Notes: generated by a model not told the origin, from the letters alone. Positions 46,295 to 56,976 are shown, numbered from the stretch's first letter. The stretch: 64,000 nt of DNA from Cepaea nemoralis (GCA_014155875.1 JACEFZ010017425.1:496001-560000), one strand, 5' to 3'. Made by a program: numbers and translations.

Positions 46295-47852
46295 GTGGTG
46301 AGTAAAATAAGACGTGACAAGCGCAGAACGTTTCAGGGCAGGAAAAAAAGCTGGGAGCAGCCACCGTGGTGGAGTTTCGAGGTGGAGAAGGCTTGGGTGG
46401 ATAAGCGTAGTGCTGTAAGGAGATGGCAAAAAGCCAAGAAGAACACAGCTGGTCATCCTAGTCCCTGCTTGCACTTAGAAAGAGAGATGCACACAAAAGT
46501 AAGCTATTTCAAAAAACTGGTCATGGTGGTTAAAAGCGAAAAATGGGCAGAGGTGTGTCAAAGAGTAAGCACAGACAAGTCACTGAAATTGTTCTGGCGA
46601 CTACATAAAAGCATGAGTGGTGTAGTCAAGAATAAGAGCATTTCTGACTTCCAAGGTGCTGACCTCATCTGGCAGAGGACTGACGAGGACAAGGGCAAAG
46701 CCCTCTTTGAACGCTACCTTGAGCAGAGCAACCAGACAGACATGGGAGGCCGAAATCTGGCCAAGGAGGTCACCTCAGACAGATGCAAGGCCCAGAACAC
46801 TTCGGATGAAGACACAGTGACAGTGAAAGAAATCAAGGCTGTGCTTCGACGATCAAAAAAACAGTGCTCCAGGTCCTGATGGCATAAGATACGACGACAT
46901 AAATAGGTGTACCGACAATGAGCTAGAGAAACTAGCAGACATGTACAACAACAGTATAGGGAGTGCTAGCATCAAGGAGGAATGGTTACACAGCTATCTG
47001 ATTTCCTTGCCGAAACCTGACAAAGACCACAAAAAAATTCAGGGATATCGAATTATAACCATGCAGAATACAATAGGCAAGCTGCTGGAGAAGGTAATTG
47101 CCAGGAAAATATCAAGCCAACTAGAGAGGCAAGGTGTTTTCCCACCTACCCTGGGTGGGTACCGTCAAAAAGAGAAACCTAGGACCAATGCAGCAGTCTT
47201 TGCCCATGATGTCTATGAAGGTTTCCACTCAGGCACTGAAACCGTTGCTGCAGCGATTGATCTTGAGGACGCATACAACAGAGTACCACTGGATTTTTTA
47301 ATGTTTCAGCTTCTTGAACTAAACGTAAGTCCATTCCTCCTTAGTTGGATCGCTGCAGCCCTCTTCCAACGGAAAGTAGTTTTTAGATGTGGCAGTTGGA
47401 CTTCAGAACCAACAACAATATATCCTGGCCTATCACAGGGATCACCATTATCTCCGGTACAGTTCAACGCCTACACAGTGAGAATCACCAGTGAGCAGAT
47501 CACTGGACCTGGCAGGACATTGTCATATGCCGATGATGTTTTAGTGTATCGTCAGGGTAAGGATAGAGAGGAGGTTGCTGTGGAACTACAAACCGAACTC
47601 AATCGCATAAGTACTTGGTGTGATGAAGCTGGGGCAATGGTCAACCCAACAAAGGCAACAGTGACTTGGTTCTCGTTGAATAATCATATTGTCAACACTC
47701 CAACACCAACTGTAATGCTGTGTTCAGAGACGGTGGAAAGAACGCAGGCAATGAATTACCTGGGGATACGGTTTGATCGAAGCCTTGCTTATAATGTGCA
47801 CATAGACCAGGTGATAAAAAGGCCAAGCGGGGTTTGGCAGCGATGCGGGTGA
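46295..47852 (+). pseudogene. LINE F reverse transcriptase
   Basis: 46295-46879 is the linker (FQGRKKSWEQPPWWSFEVEK, KLFWRLHKSM). A slip in the A run at 46855-46861 precedes APGPDGIRYDDI, and 46941-47852 carries HSYLISLPKPDKDHKK, AAIDLEDAYNRVPLDFLMF (motif A), YPGLSQGSPLSPVQFNAY and SYADDVLVYRQGKDR (catalytic YADD intact). The frame is lost at about 47820, before the connection to RNase H. Confidence 0.87.
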
Positions 47853-49043
47853 TAGCGACAGCAAACTGTGAGCAGCGCCATCTATGTCTTCTGTACGAGG
47901 GGCTGGTCATGTCTGTTTTGGAGTATGCAATGGCAATCCTGACTCTCAGCCATAAGCAGATAGAAAGGATGGAAATGATACAGAATGAAGCTATGCACAT
48001 TATTCTTGGATGTACAAGAGATACAGCATGCAGGGCGATGCGCTACCTTCTTGATTTTCCAACCATTGAAGAGAGAATACAAGGTTGCAGGGCACGCGCC
48101 TACCTCAGAATTAACGCAAACACACAACATCCACTGCATAGTGAAATTAGGAAGATGAAGGGCAGCAGGTTAAAAAGAGGACGGTCGTGGATGGGTCAAG
48201 CCGAAGACATTCTTCAACAGGTGTGTTCACTTGAGGACTTAGAACCTGGCGAGGAGTGGGTGCAAGTGCCAACAGACTTCTGCACATCCTTTTCAGTTTG
48301 CATCCAACTAGATAGAAAATGCAGACAAGAAAATCCGGCTGCTGTTGAGGCTGAAGTACAAGCGTTGATTTTCGAGAATTCGCTAGACGGTGACGCGGTC
48401 ATCTACACAGATCGGTCGGTCGTCCGACATGTGAGAAGCTCATGGGCCTTTACAGCTCGGGCCGGAGGGAGAATTGTGAAGGAGGACTCGGGTGCTTTCA
48501 CTGAAACCACAAATAGCCTGACCATGGAAGTCATGGCAGTAAGTAAAGCAATAACATGGCTCGAGACACAGACATTCACTAGGGCTTGTTTCCTTAGCGA
48601 CTCAATGAACATGATCAAGAGGATAGAGGAGGGGTCGATCCGAAGAGAATGGTTGCTGCCTCTGGAGCGGTCTCGGCTGGCAAAGATTAGTTTCATCTTC
48701 GTGCCAGGGCATGCGGGAGTACAAGGAAATGAGCGGGCTGACAAGCTCGCAGGTGAGGCTACTGTGGAGGGCTGGACGCGCCATGGACCAGGCTGACATT
48801 CTGAATGCTCTACGAGAAGTGAGACTTTTGCGAGAACCAAGTGATGACTGTGAATCTACAACAATGGCCAGACTTCAAGAGCAGCAAATTAAAAGAGGGG
48901 TTGCCAAACAAGAACACTACGCAGGAAGCGAAAGAAGATTGATAAACCAACACAGAACTGGCGTCGTTAGCCGCTACACGCTTCGGGATTTGCTGAGGAG
49001 GGGATCCGAGCACTTATGGACTGAATGGTTCGATGTGCAATGA
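47834..49043 (+). pseudogene. LINE F RNase H and C-terminus
   Basis: 47834-48796 runs from the RT connection (GCTRDTACRAMRYLLDFPTI) into RNase H: VIYTDRSVVRHVRSSWAF (TDGS changed to TDRS), SLTMEVMAVSKAITWLE (Glu), CFLSDSMNMI (Asp) and FVPGHAGVQGNERADKLAG (Asp). A frameshift at about 48780 carries the end into 48711-49043. Confidence 0.85.
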
Positions 49044-49075
49044 GGATGATCTGTCGACTAACTAACTAACTAACT

Positions 49076-49330
49076 ATGCTTCTTCTTGAGCCAAGTCTGT
49101 CTTATCAAGTTGTGTGAAGATTAAGCCAGTGTTGATCCTAAAGAAGCAGTGTCAATTCTACCTGATTAGTTTGCGTAACTCATTGTGTTAGACTGTTTTC
49201 TGAAATTTCCATGTTTCCGAGAGCCAACTCTCCTGGATCAAGATGCTGATCCTGTGGAAGCATCTTCTGTTTCTGTATCATCTATTGTCTCTAGAAGCAA
49301 ATCTCCTTGATCAAGATATTTTAAATTTGG
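49076..49330 (-). repeat. 108-bp repeat, part 6 (reverse)
   Basis: About two units, ending at gcatcttctgtttctgtatc and ctccttgatcaag near 49310. Bases 49118-49260 are the second copy of the duplicated 140-bp block (first copy 45068-45210). Confidence 0.75.
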
Positions 49331-49998
49331 TTGAAATTTAGCTAAGATTGATCATTTTGGTTAACAAAGTGTGGTTAACAAAGTGTCCTACTTTATAAGT
49401 TTGGTTGAAATTTGGCTAAGATTGTTCACTTTGGTTAACACAGTGTCCTACTTTTTAAAAGTTTCGTTGAGATAATTATTAGTTTGGTTAAAATTTGGCC
49501 AATTTTTTTTTCACATTTGGTTAACAAAGTTTCCTACTTTTCATAAGTTTGGCCGATGTATTTCGTTACTTGGTCAATATTTTCCCCATGTGGCTAAAAA
49601 AAATTCTTACTTGATCAATATTTTCCCTTTTTGGCTAACAAATTTTCCTAGTTGTCATAAGTGTGGCCAAGATATTTAATTACGTGTACCATATTTTTCC
49701 CATTTGGGTAACAAATTTTTCTACTTGACTCAGATTTTTCTCATTTGGTTAACACATTTTCCCATTTTTCATAAGTTTGGTGGCGATATTTCGTTACTTA
49801 GTCAATATTTTTCCCATTTATGTTACGCATTTTCCTACTTTTCATAAGTTTGGACAAGATATTTCGTTATGTGGTCAATATGTTCCTATTTGACTAACAA
49901 GTTTTCCTACTTGGTTGATATTTTCCCCAATAGTTTAACAAATGTTCCTACTTTTTATAAGTTTGGACGAGATATTTCTGTATTTGACCAATAATTGT
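49331..49998 (+). repeat. 62-bp AT-rich repeat array
   Basis: About ten diverged copies with ggttaacaaagtgtcctact and ttttcataagtttggttgaa, in the same orientation as the right palindrome arm. It directly follows reverse-oriented 108-bp repeat and is cut by LINE G. Confidence 0.8.
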
Positions 49999-50001
49999 AA
50001 C

Positions 50002-52560
50002 ATAGCGGAAAATGACAAGAAAGACAAGGTGGAGGCTTTCAAGCGATGTGCTGCAGAGGCCAAGAAAGTAAAATGGGAGTGTTTTATGAAGGAGATTGGA
50101 GGTGATAAAACACTGCATAAATTCTGGAAACTGTACAGACAAATGCAAAGAAAAGATCGGCCTATGACAGTGGGAACAATTTATAAAGAGGATGGGGTAC
50201 GCTTGACAACAGACAAGGAGAAAGGGGAGGCGTTTCTCCAGAGATTTTTAGAGCAGACCAATCATAGTGATGCGGATACCAGGGATGCAGTTAGAGTGGA
50301 ATTATCTGGCACAATAGAGAATATGCCTTACGAAGACATCGTACTGTTTGAAGATGTTAAACATATTTTGCAGAAGGCAAAAGACACGGCACCAGGGCCT
50401 GACAGTGTTAGGTATGGCCACATGAGCGATGTGGACCTGAAGGAGATGGCTGGCTGCTTTAGTCAGAGCATTAGGACAGCGTCAGTACCGCAGGATTTGC
50501 TGCATAGCTATCTCATCCCTCTCCCAAAACCATACAAGGATCATTCAAAGCTTGCAGGCTTTAGGATCATCACACTTCAAAATACATTTGGGAAGGTTTT
50601 AGAGAAGATAGTCGCTGTTAAGCTGCAGGATTTTTTGGAAAGGGGGAAGCTTCTTCCAAGAGGCCTGGGGAGCTACAGGCCAGGAAAAGATACCTGGTCA
50701 AATGCAGCCACCTTTGCCTTTGACGTTTATGAGGGGTTCCAGAGTAGACAGGAAACGATGGCGGCAGCGCTTGATCTCGAAGATGCGTACAATAGAGTTC
50801 GCTATGATATTTTGATGACCGCACTTATGGAGAAGAGGGTCAATCCCTGGTTGGTGAACTGGATAGCAGCCGTCCTGCATTCTCGTCAAGTTGCTCTCCG
50901 TCTAGGCGCATGGACCTCAGAGCCACATATTTTGCCACAGGGATCTGCTATCTCACCGGTGCTCTTTAATGTGTATACGAGCAAGATTGCATACCTAGAA
51001 GCACCAGGGGTTGGAAGGATTCTAACATTTGCAGATGATATTCTTGCATACAGGCAGGGGAGAAATAGGGATCAAACAGCCCAGGAGCTACAGGTGACAG
51101 TGGACAAAGTGATTGACTGGTGCACTGAAATGAGTGCTGTCATCAACCCGGAAAAGGTGGCGGTGTTGTGGTGCTCTCTGGACAATAGGATTGTGAGAGA
51201 TGATACCCCAAGCCTCACGATAGATGGTAGAAGTGTCAACAGAGAGAACAAACTGAAGTATCTGGGAATCACATTTGACAGGAGTCTGTCCTTCAAGGAC
51301 CATGTGGAGACGGTTGTGACAAGATCGCAAAAGGGACTCAATGCACTTAAAACTATGGCTGCAATGGACATAGAGCAGAGAATGCTCTTCACACTATACC
51401 AGCACTTGATCCTCTCAGTGATTGATTATGGACTAGGAATGCTTACTGTCTCAAAGAGTCAGCTGGTGAAATTAGAGCGCATACAGAATGAAGCGATGCG
51501 GGTCATTCTGGGATGCACCAGAGACACTCCAGTAGTGTGTATGCGTTACATCCTTGGTCTTTCTACTGTTGCTAGTAGGCACAAGGTGATGCAAGCGAAG
51601 GCATACCTCAGAGTAGCTGCAGACACAGATCACCCGTTGCATGAAGCGCTGGACGTAGTTAAGGGTCAGAGACTGATAAGAGGGAAATCATGGATGGCTC
51701 AGGCGGAGGATACGATCAGACAGGTGTGCCCCTTGGAGAACATCAGGCGAGGAGAGGAGTGGGTCAGAGTGCAAGCCGTGCAGTCAGACTTGTGCAGAGT
51801 TGTAATAACATTGAACCGGGAGTGCAGGGAGTGGCCAGCAGGGGCCACGGAAGTGGAAATTCAGCAACTAATTCATGAAAATTCTCGCCCGGGTGATGTG
51901 ATTATCTACACGGATGGGTCAGTGTTGAGAGATAGGAGAAGTGCCTGGGGGTTCTTGACAAAAACTAATGATCGGCGTTTGGTGCAGGAGAGCCTGGCGT
52001 ATGATAACACTACATCTAGCTTAAGAATGGAGGTGGAGGCGGTCAGTGCAGCTTTCCGCTGGATAGAAAACACGATACATACACACATTGTGATTGTAAC
52101 TGACTCAGAAAGCATGCTGAGAAGGGTGAGAACAGGTAGGCTTCGTGCAGAGTGGCTTGCTTCGCTTCGGAGGTCACGGGTAGTAAGCATCACCTGGATC
52201 TTTTCTCCTGGGCATGCCGGTGTGCTGGGGAATGAACAGGCGGACAGATTGGCTGGCTCGGCAAAATTTGGTGGAGTATTGATGCAGGACAAGGCAGACG
52301 TGGTTGCGGCCTTGTGGGAGCACGTGTACACCTCGGAGGAGCAGATGGAGCACCATGGTCTGGTAAGAATGAGACAACGAGGTGTGACGAGGGGTTCTGG
52401 CCGACGCTCGGCGCTCGGAGGAAAGGCGAGACGGACATATAATCAGATTGCTACTGGAACTATTAGTGTTGGAACTCTTCGCTGGCTGCTGAGGATGGAG
52501 ACGGAGCGCTTATGGGAATGTCCCGAATGCTGTGATGTCGGTTCCTAGATCAATCAATCA
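50002..52560 (+). mobile_element. LINE G: 5'-truncated EN-less copy of the D family
   Basis: Starts abruptly at tagcggaaaatgac inside the 62-bp repeat, where full-length LINE D has tacagcggaaaatgtc (38451), so the 5' half with endonuclease was never copied. It ends with atcaatcaatcac (52549-52561), the same tail type as LINE D. The whole remaining frame is open, which suggests a young insertion. Confidence 0.88.
50005..52548 (+). CDS. Reverse transcriptase and RNase H of LINE G (5' truncated)
   Basis: 847 codons without a stop. RT: APGPDSVRYGHMSDVDLKEM, HSYLIPLPKPYKDHSKLAGF, AALDLEDAYNRVRYDILMTA (motif A Asp) and ILTFADDILAYRQGRNRDQT (FADD catalytic pair). Connection: VILGCTRDTPVVCMRYILGL. 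RNase H at about residues 630-770: IYTDGSVLRDRRSAWGF, RMEVEAVSAAFRW, VTDSESMLRRV and SPGHAGVLGNEQADRLAGSA, with all four acidic residues in place. It ends with CPECCDVGS, a Cys pair usual for the group. The Met at 49942 lies in flanking repeat and is not native. Without endonuclease or promoter it is probably not autonomous. Confidence 0.9.
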   Translation, partial: AENDKKDKVEAFKRCAAEAKKVKWECFMKEIGGDKTLHKFWKLYRQMQRKDRPMTVGTIYKEDGVRLTTDKEKGEAFLQRFLEQTNHSDADTRDAVRVELSGTIENMPYEDIVLFEDVKHILQKAKDTAPGPDSVRYGHMSDVDLKEMAGCFSQSIRTASVPQDLLHSYLIPLPKPYKDHSKLAGFRIITLQNTFGKVLEKIVAVKLQDFLERGKLLPRGLGSYRPGKDTWSNAATFAFDVYEGFQSRQETMAAALDLEDAYNRVRYDILMTALMEKRVNPWLVNWIAAVLHSRQVALRLGAWTSEPHILPQGSAISPVLFNVYTSKIAYLEAPGVGRILTFADDILAYRQGRNRDQTAQELQVTVDKVIDWCTEMSAVINPEKVAVLWCSLDNRIVRDDTPSLTIDGRSVNRENKLKYLGITFDRSLSFKDHVETVVTRSQKGLNALKTMAAMDIEQRMLFTLYQHLILSVIDYGLGMLTVSKSQLVKLERIQNEAMRVILGCTRDTPVVCMRYILGLSTVASRHKVMQAKAYLRVAADTDHPLHEALDVVKGQRLIRGKSWMAQAEDTIRQVCPLENIRRGEEWVRVQAVQSDLCRVVITLNRECREWPAGATEVEIQQLIHENSRPGDVIIYTDGSVLRDRRSAWGFLTKTNDRRLVQESLAYDNTTSSLRMEVEAVSAAFRWIENTIHTHIVIVTDSESMLRRVRTGRLRAEWLASLRRSRVVSITWIFSPGHAGVLGNEQADRLAGSAKFGGVLMQDKADVVAALWEHVYTSEEQMEHHGLVRMRQRGVTRGSGRRSALGGKARRTYNQIATGTISVGTLRWLLRMETERLWECPECCDVGS

Positions 52561-52735
52561 CATATTTTCTTATTTGACAGTTGAAGTGGTACATAGAAGG
52601 TGTATTTGTGTCTGGTTGTCTGGTGTGGCATTGAGCAGGCACACTGAAAAACATATATTGGTCTTGGAAATGGGCTTCTGGAGAAAGATGTACAGACCCG
52701 TATGGACACATAAAGAGGTAATGAAAGTGTGGATG
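52561..52735. other. Unassigned sequence between LINE G and the palindrome
   Basis: About 175 bp with no recognised feature; the short frames here are not supported. Confidence 0.5.
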
Positions 52736-52739
52736 TGGT

Positions 52740-53070
52740 TAATGGTCACATCCGTTGAAATATGGCGCTGCTTCCGGTCGCATGTGTAATGACTACAACC
52801 AGACCACGTGCTCACTGGCTACAAGTGGTTAACGATGGCGTCGCATCCGATCACACGTGGTAATGGAGAAACCAGACCACGTGGCTAAAACCGATCAAAG
52901 ATGGCGCTGTATCCGGTCACGTGTCTTTTGGGATACAACAGAAACACGTGACTAATGACTCAACCTGTCAAAGATGGAGTCGCACCCGGTTATATGACCA
53001 GGCAGTGCATAATATTCTGCTGAGTCAGCAAATAGCGTGTATAAGACGGCCAGCATTAATTGAATAGAAG
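52740..53070 (+). promoter_or_regulatory. Left-arm promoter: ACGTG/ATGGCG motif array and TATA box
   Basis: Upstream of TATAAG (53040-53045) lie four diverged units of about 60-80 bp. They alternate an ACGTG core (accacgtgctc at 52803, acacgtgg at 52855, accacgtggc at 52876, tcacgtgtc at 52917, acacgtgac at 52944) with an ATGGCG-like word (atatggcgctg 52759, cgatggcgtcg 52836, agatggcgctg 52901). These resemble E-box and YY1-type sites; binding is not shown. The first ATG lies 58 nt after the TATA box. Confidence 0.65.
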
Positions 53071-53102
53071 TACCGGTCTCTGTGAGCAGCAACCAGATCA
53101 AC

Positions 53103-54236
53103 ATGTGGCAAGCCGCTAATGGTAAGTTGGCTTTTTGATAAATCTTTCACAGTTTCGATGTGGTTCTCCAAGTAGGCATACAGTTAACCTAACAATACTA
53201 GTATAATAAAGGGATATATGGCGCTAGACGCATATAACTGAAGAGACAAGACATTTCTTCATATATTATGGTAGGCTGAGACCACATGGAATACAGCTGC
53301 CATTCGAACTTTTAAACACAACGCTATGGTGGTATCGTAATAATATAGGTAGTAGTGTGTAGTCGTAGGGGAAGGTGAAAGTGTCTTGCGGGATCTACAT
53401 ACCCATTATCGATAGTAATATATGGACTGTTTAACAGAGGGTGCATGTCAGATACAGAGCTATTATTTATAATATGTATTACTATAATGCTGGTAAAGTA
53501 CCTTATTCTTATCTGTTTTACAGATACCGATGCCCACGAAAACATAATTAGCAAACTGTGGAGCATACTAAGAGCAGACCCAAACAGCTATTGCATGGCG
53601 TGTCTTAATATCCCACAAAATCAAGAAGCCGAGAATCCATTCAGTCATTCTTGTGATTATGGTGATGGTGGTAGTTTTCCGGACCTAGTAACGGTTCGAC
53701 TGCGGGATGTGCTACAACAACACTTCACCAAAGATGAAATAATCACATTAAGCCTGAATATAATTGAGGAATGCATTCTCGACTATAATCGCCAGCAGGA
53801 TACGTCGGAACCATATCCATCCAACGTGGAGCAATCAGCGTCACCGACAGCCTTAACCTTTAGTCAATCCACGAGCACGTTACACATCCGTAGATTCTTT
53901 GGTGAATCCAACAAGAAGTGTCCTACTAAGATTTCCAATCTTACTCGTCAAGAATATGAACAGATGATCGCTATGCAGCACGAGATCTTAGCTGACTTTG
54001 ACAGACTCAATCAAGTTAACCAAGTCAATAAAGAAGTCAAACACGCCACTAACAGAGGCAAGCAAGTCAGTAACCAAAACAATCAAGTCAGTGCACATGT
54101 CAAACAGGGTACTAACCGAAGCAAGCAAGTCCAAAACACGCAAGGCAGTGCTCAAGTCAATCAAGGTTCTAAACGAAACCACCAAGTAGACATACTATAC
54201 CGCCGGTTTTCAACCCAGCTACACTCAGATGTGTGA
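53103..54236 (+). CDS. Left-arm spliced gene: unknown domain fused to a PC4-like domain and Q/N-rich tail
   Basis: Exon 1 is 53103-53121 (MWQAAN plus one base). The intron 53122-53523 has GTAAGT and a pyrimidine-rich ttttacag end. Exon 2 is 53524-54236, and splicing keeps the frame (D at the junction, then TDAHENIISKLWSILRADPN). The first domain, about 110 residues, has CMACLN, FSHSCDYGDGG and LRDVLQQHFTKDEIITLSLN; I do not recognise it. At SQSTSTLHIRRFFGES it passes into a PC4-like segment (KISNLTRQEYEQMIAMQHE), then a Q/N/S/T-rich tail (QVSNQNNQVSAHVKQGTNRS). In the right arm these are two separate genes, so this fusion follows a deletion. A 2-nt loss near 54186 ends the frame early. Confidence 0.65.
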
Positions 54237-54660
54237 TGTCCTCAGCAACCAGATATGTGATGAGCCCAATAGCCAGCTGTTTGATGTGCAACAAGACACC
54301 AACCGAAGCAATCAAGTCCAACACACTCAAGACAGTACTCAAGTCAAACAGGGTACTAAACGAAGCCACCAAGTAGACTCATACTATACCAACAGTTTTC
54401 AACCCAGCTACAGTCAGATGTGTGATGACCCCAGCAATCAGATGTGTGATGAGCCCAATAGCCAAATGTTTGATGTGCCCGACACTCAGATGCTTGATGT
54501 CTCGGTTGTCTACAATACTCAGATGTCAGTCCACCAAGCAGGAGACCAGTCTTTTGACTACATGCCAATTGACATATACATACCAGACTATCAGCCGGAA
54601 AACCCAACCTACTCAGACAATGGTGTGAAGAAACTCAGAAACAACATACAATGTGTATAG
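54229..54660 (+). pseudogene. Left-arm C-terminal part of the Q/N-rich protein
   Basis: The frame carrying the rest of the tail after the 2-nt deletion. It repeats a module of about 65 residues: NQICDEPNSQLFDVQQDTNR ... then SSQMCDDPSNQ-like and NQMCDEPNSQMFDVPDTQML. It ends with VVYNTQMSVHQAGDQ, IYIPDYQPENP and NNIQCV. The last part is shared with V1. Low-complexity, Gln/Asn/Ser-rich, no known domain. Confidence 0.6.
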
Positions 54661-54673
54661 CTCTCTATGTGAA

Positions 54674-54679
54674 AATAAA
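54674..54679 (+). terminator. Poly(A) signal AATAAA, left arm
   Basis: AATAAA 14 bases after the ORF stop, with further AATAAA at about 54796. The same site occurs in V1 and in the right arm. Confidence 0.6.
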
Positions 54680-54889
54680 ATGTGTTGATACTATGTATAC
54701 CAGCACATATCACATCATCCATTTCGTATAATGACATTATGCATTTTTATTCTTGTAAAATGTACAGAAAAACTGTAAAATGTACTGAAATACTGTAAAA
54801 TAAAATGGTATATATTATAATTACGTCTTGGTTGTTGAATTTTTAGTGTTTACGGTGTATGTAGTTGTTAGGTGGTGAGAAAATGATAC

Positions 54890-56480
54890 ATATTGGTGAG
54901 AAATTCCAGAAACGGGTTAACCAAAGTAAGAAAAACTGTTGACCATAGTCTGAAATATCTCAACCAAACTTATGAAAAGTAGGAAACTTTGCAGAAAGTA
55001 GGAAAAGCTGTTACCCAAAAGGAAAAATATTTGGCCACATTTCAATAAAATTTATGAAAAGTAGGAAAACTTGTTAACCAGATGGCAAAAATACTGGTCA
55101 AGTAAGAAAATTTGTTAACCAAATGTGAGAAGTGTAACAAACTTTCAACCAAACCTATAGAAAGTAGGACAATTTTTGTTAACAAAATATGAAAAAAATG
55201 TTTGCCAAATTTCAACCAAACGTATGAAAATCCCAGCTAAACTTATGAAAAGTAGGAACATTTGGTAACCAAAGGTGAAAAATTTGGCAAATTTCAACCA
55301 AACTTATGAAAATCTCAGTCAAACTTATAAATAGTAGGAAAATTTGTTAACCAAAATAAAAAAATGTGGCCACATTTCAACTAAACTTATAAAAATGTAG
55401 GACACTTTGTTAACCAACGGTGAAAAGTTTGACCAAATTTTAACTAAACTTATGAAAAGTAAGAACATTTGTTAGCCAAAGTGAAAAATTTTGGCCGAAT
55501 TTCAACCAAACTTATGAAACGTAGGACACCTTTGTTAACCAAATGTGAAAATTTGACCAAAGTTCCACTAAACTTATGAAAAGTAGGAAAAGTTTGGACA
55601 CATTTCATCCAAAACTTATGAAAAATAGGAAATTTTGTTAACAAAATATGAAAAGTTTGGCCAAATTTCAACAACAACAAAAACTCATTAAAAAAAGTAG
55701 GAAACTTTGTTAACCAAATGTGAAAAGTTTAACCAAATTTCATCCAAACTTAGACAAAATTGGATATGTTGTTAACCAAACGTGAAAAGTTTGGCCAAAT
55801 TTCACCCAAACTTGTGAAAAGTAGTAAATTTTGTTATCCAGATGTGAAAAGTTAGTGCAAATTTCACCCAAACCTATGAAAAGTAGGAAACTATGTTAAC
55901 CTAATGTGAAAAGTTTGGCCAAATTTCAAACAATCTCATAAAAAGTAGGAAACTTTAGTAATCAAATGTGAAAAGTTTGGACATATTTCATCCCAAACTC
56001 ATAAAACCTAGGAAACTTTGTTCACCAAATATGTAAAGTTTGGCCATATTTCAAACAAAACTCATAAAAAGTAGGAAATTTTGTTGACCAAATGTGAAAA
56101 GTTTGGCCAAATTTCAACCACATCCATAAAAAGTAGGAAGTTTTGTTGACCACATGTGCAAAAGTGTGGCCAAAGTTCAACCAAACTTATAAATAACTCA
56201 CCCAAACTTCTGAAAAGTAGGAAATTTTGAGTTTGACCAAATTTCAAACAAACTCATAAAAAGTAGGAAACTTTGTTAACCAAATGTGAACAGTTTGGCC
56301 AAATTTCATCCAAACTTATAAACAGTAGGAAACTGTGTTAACCAAATGTGAAATTTTTGGGTCAAGTACAGAAATATTTCATCCAAAACTTATGAAAAGT
56401 AGGAAATTTTGTTAACAAAATATGAAATAATTTTAGCCAAATTTCACCCAAACTTATAAAAAAGTAGGAAAATTCCTTAA
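54890..56480 (-). repeat. 62-bp AT-rich repeat array, left arm
   Basis: About 25 diverged copies in the inverse orientation of 57085-58720: cttatgaaaagtaggaaact and ttgttaaccaaatgtgaaaa recur every 61-62 bases. There is no gene; frames of Phe/Lys/Trp-rich peptides on the minus strand are artefacts of the period. Confidence 0.85.
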
Positions 56481-56499
56481 CCAAATGGGGAAAAATATC

Positions 56500-56945
56500 T
56501 CACGTTGTCATTTTACATCCCAACCTACTAGAGATATTCGTCTGTCCCCTATGTAAACAACAGCTGTATTTCAGAAAATTAAATGTATCTTATGTATTAA
56601 GACACAATAATTGAATGAAAAAATAAAATTTCAACAATAAAATTGTACAAAAATTAACAATTAAATTTCTCTTTTATGTTTCCAATTTGAATGTTTCATG
56701 TAGAAATTTAATTGTTAACTTTTCATTAATAATTAAATTTCTCTTTTATGTTTCCAATTTGAATGTTTCATGTAGAAATTTAATTGTTAATTTTTGTACA
56801 ATTTTATTGTTGACATTTTTTTTTCATTCAACCATTGTGACTTATTACATAAGATACATTTAATTTTCTGAAATACAGCTGTTGTTTGCATAGGGGACAG
56901 ACGAGTATCTCTAGTAGGTTGGGGATGTAAAATGACAACGTGAGA
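56500..56945. repeat. Palindrome centre with a direct 58-bp duplication
   Basis: tgtcattttacatcccaacc (56509) pairs with ggttggggatgtaaaatgac (56917), and agatattcgtctgtccccta with the complement at 56890-56912. Within the loop, a block from attaaatttctcttttatgt to gaaatttaattgttaa occurs twice in direct order (56662-56719 and 56732-56790), and each block has complementary ends (taacaattaaatttc/gaaatttaattgtta). Confidence 0.8.
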
Positions 56946-56976
56946 TATTTTTCCCAATTTGGTTAAGGAATTTTCC

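Larger units (their letters stand above)
45209..49075 (+). mobile_element. LINE F: EN-RT-RNaseH non-LTR retrotransposon
   Basis: Starts with a 5' region containing acttccggtttcaagatggcg (45212), then endonuclease, RT, RNase H, and a 3' tail (CTAA)n at 49056-49073. Same architecture as D and G but clearly a different family at the protein level. It is inserted in the reverse-oriented 108-bp repeat. A handful of frameshifts break it. Confidence 0.88.

Noticed and set aside
49942..50004. Met at 49942 as the native start of the LINE G protein
   Set aside because: The first 21 codons lie in the 62-bp repeat. Similarity to LINE D begins only at the codon at 50005.
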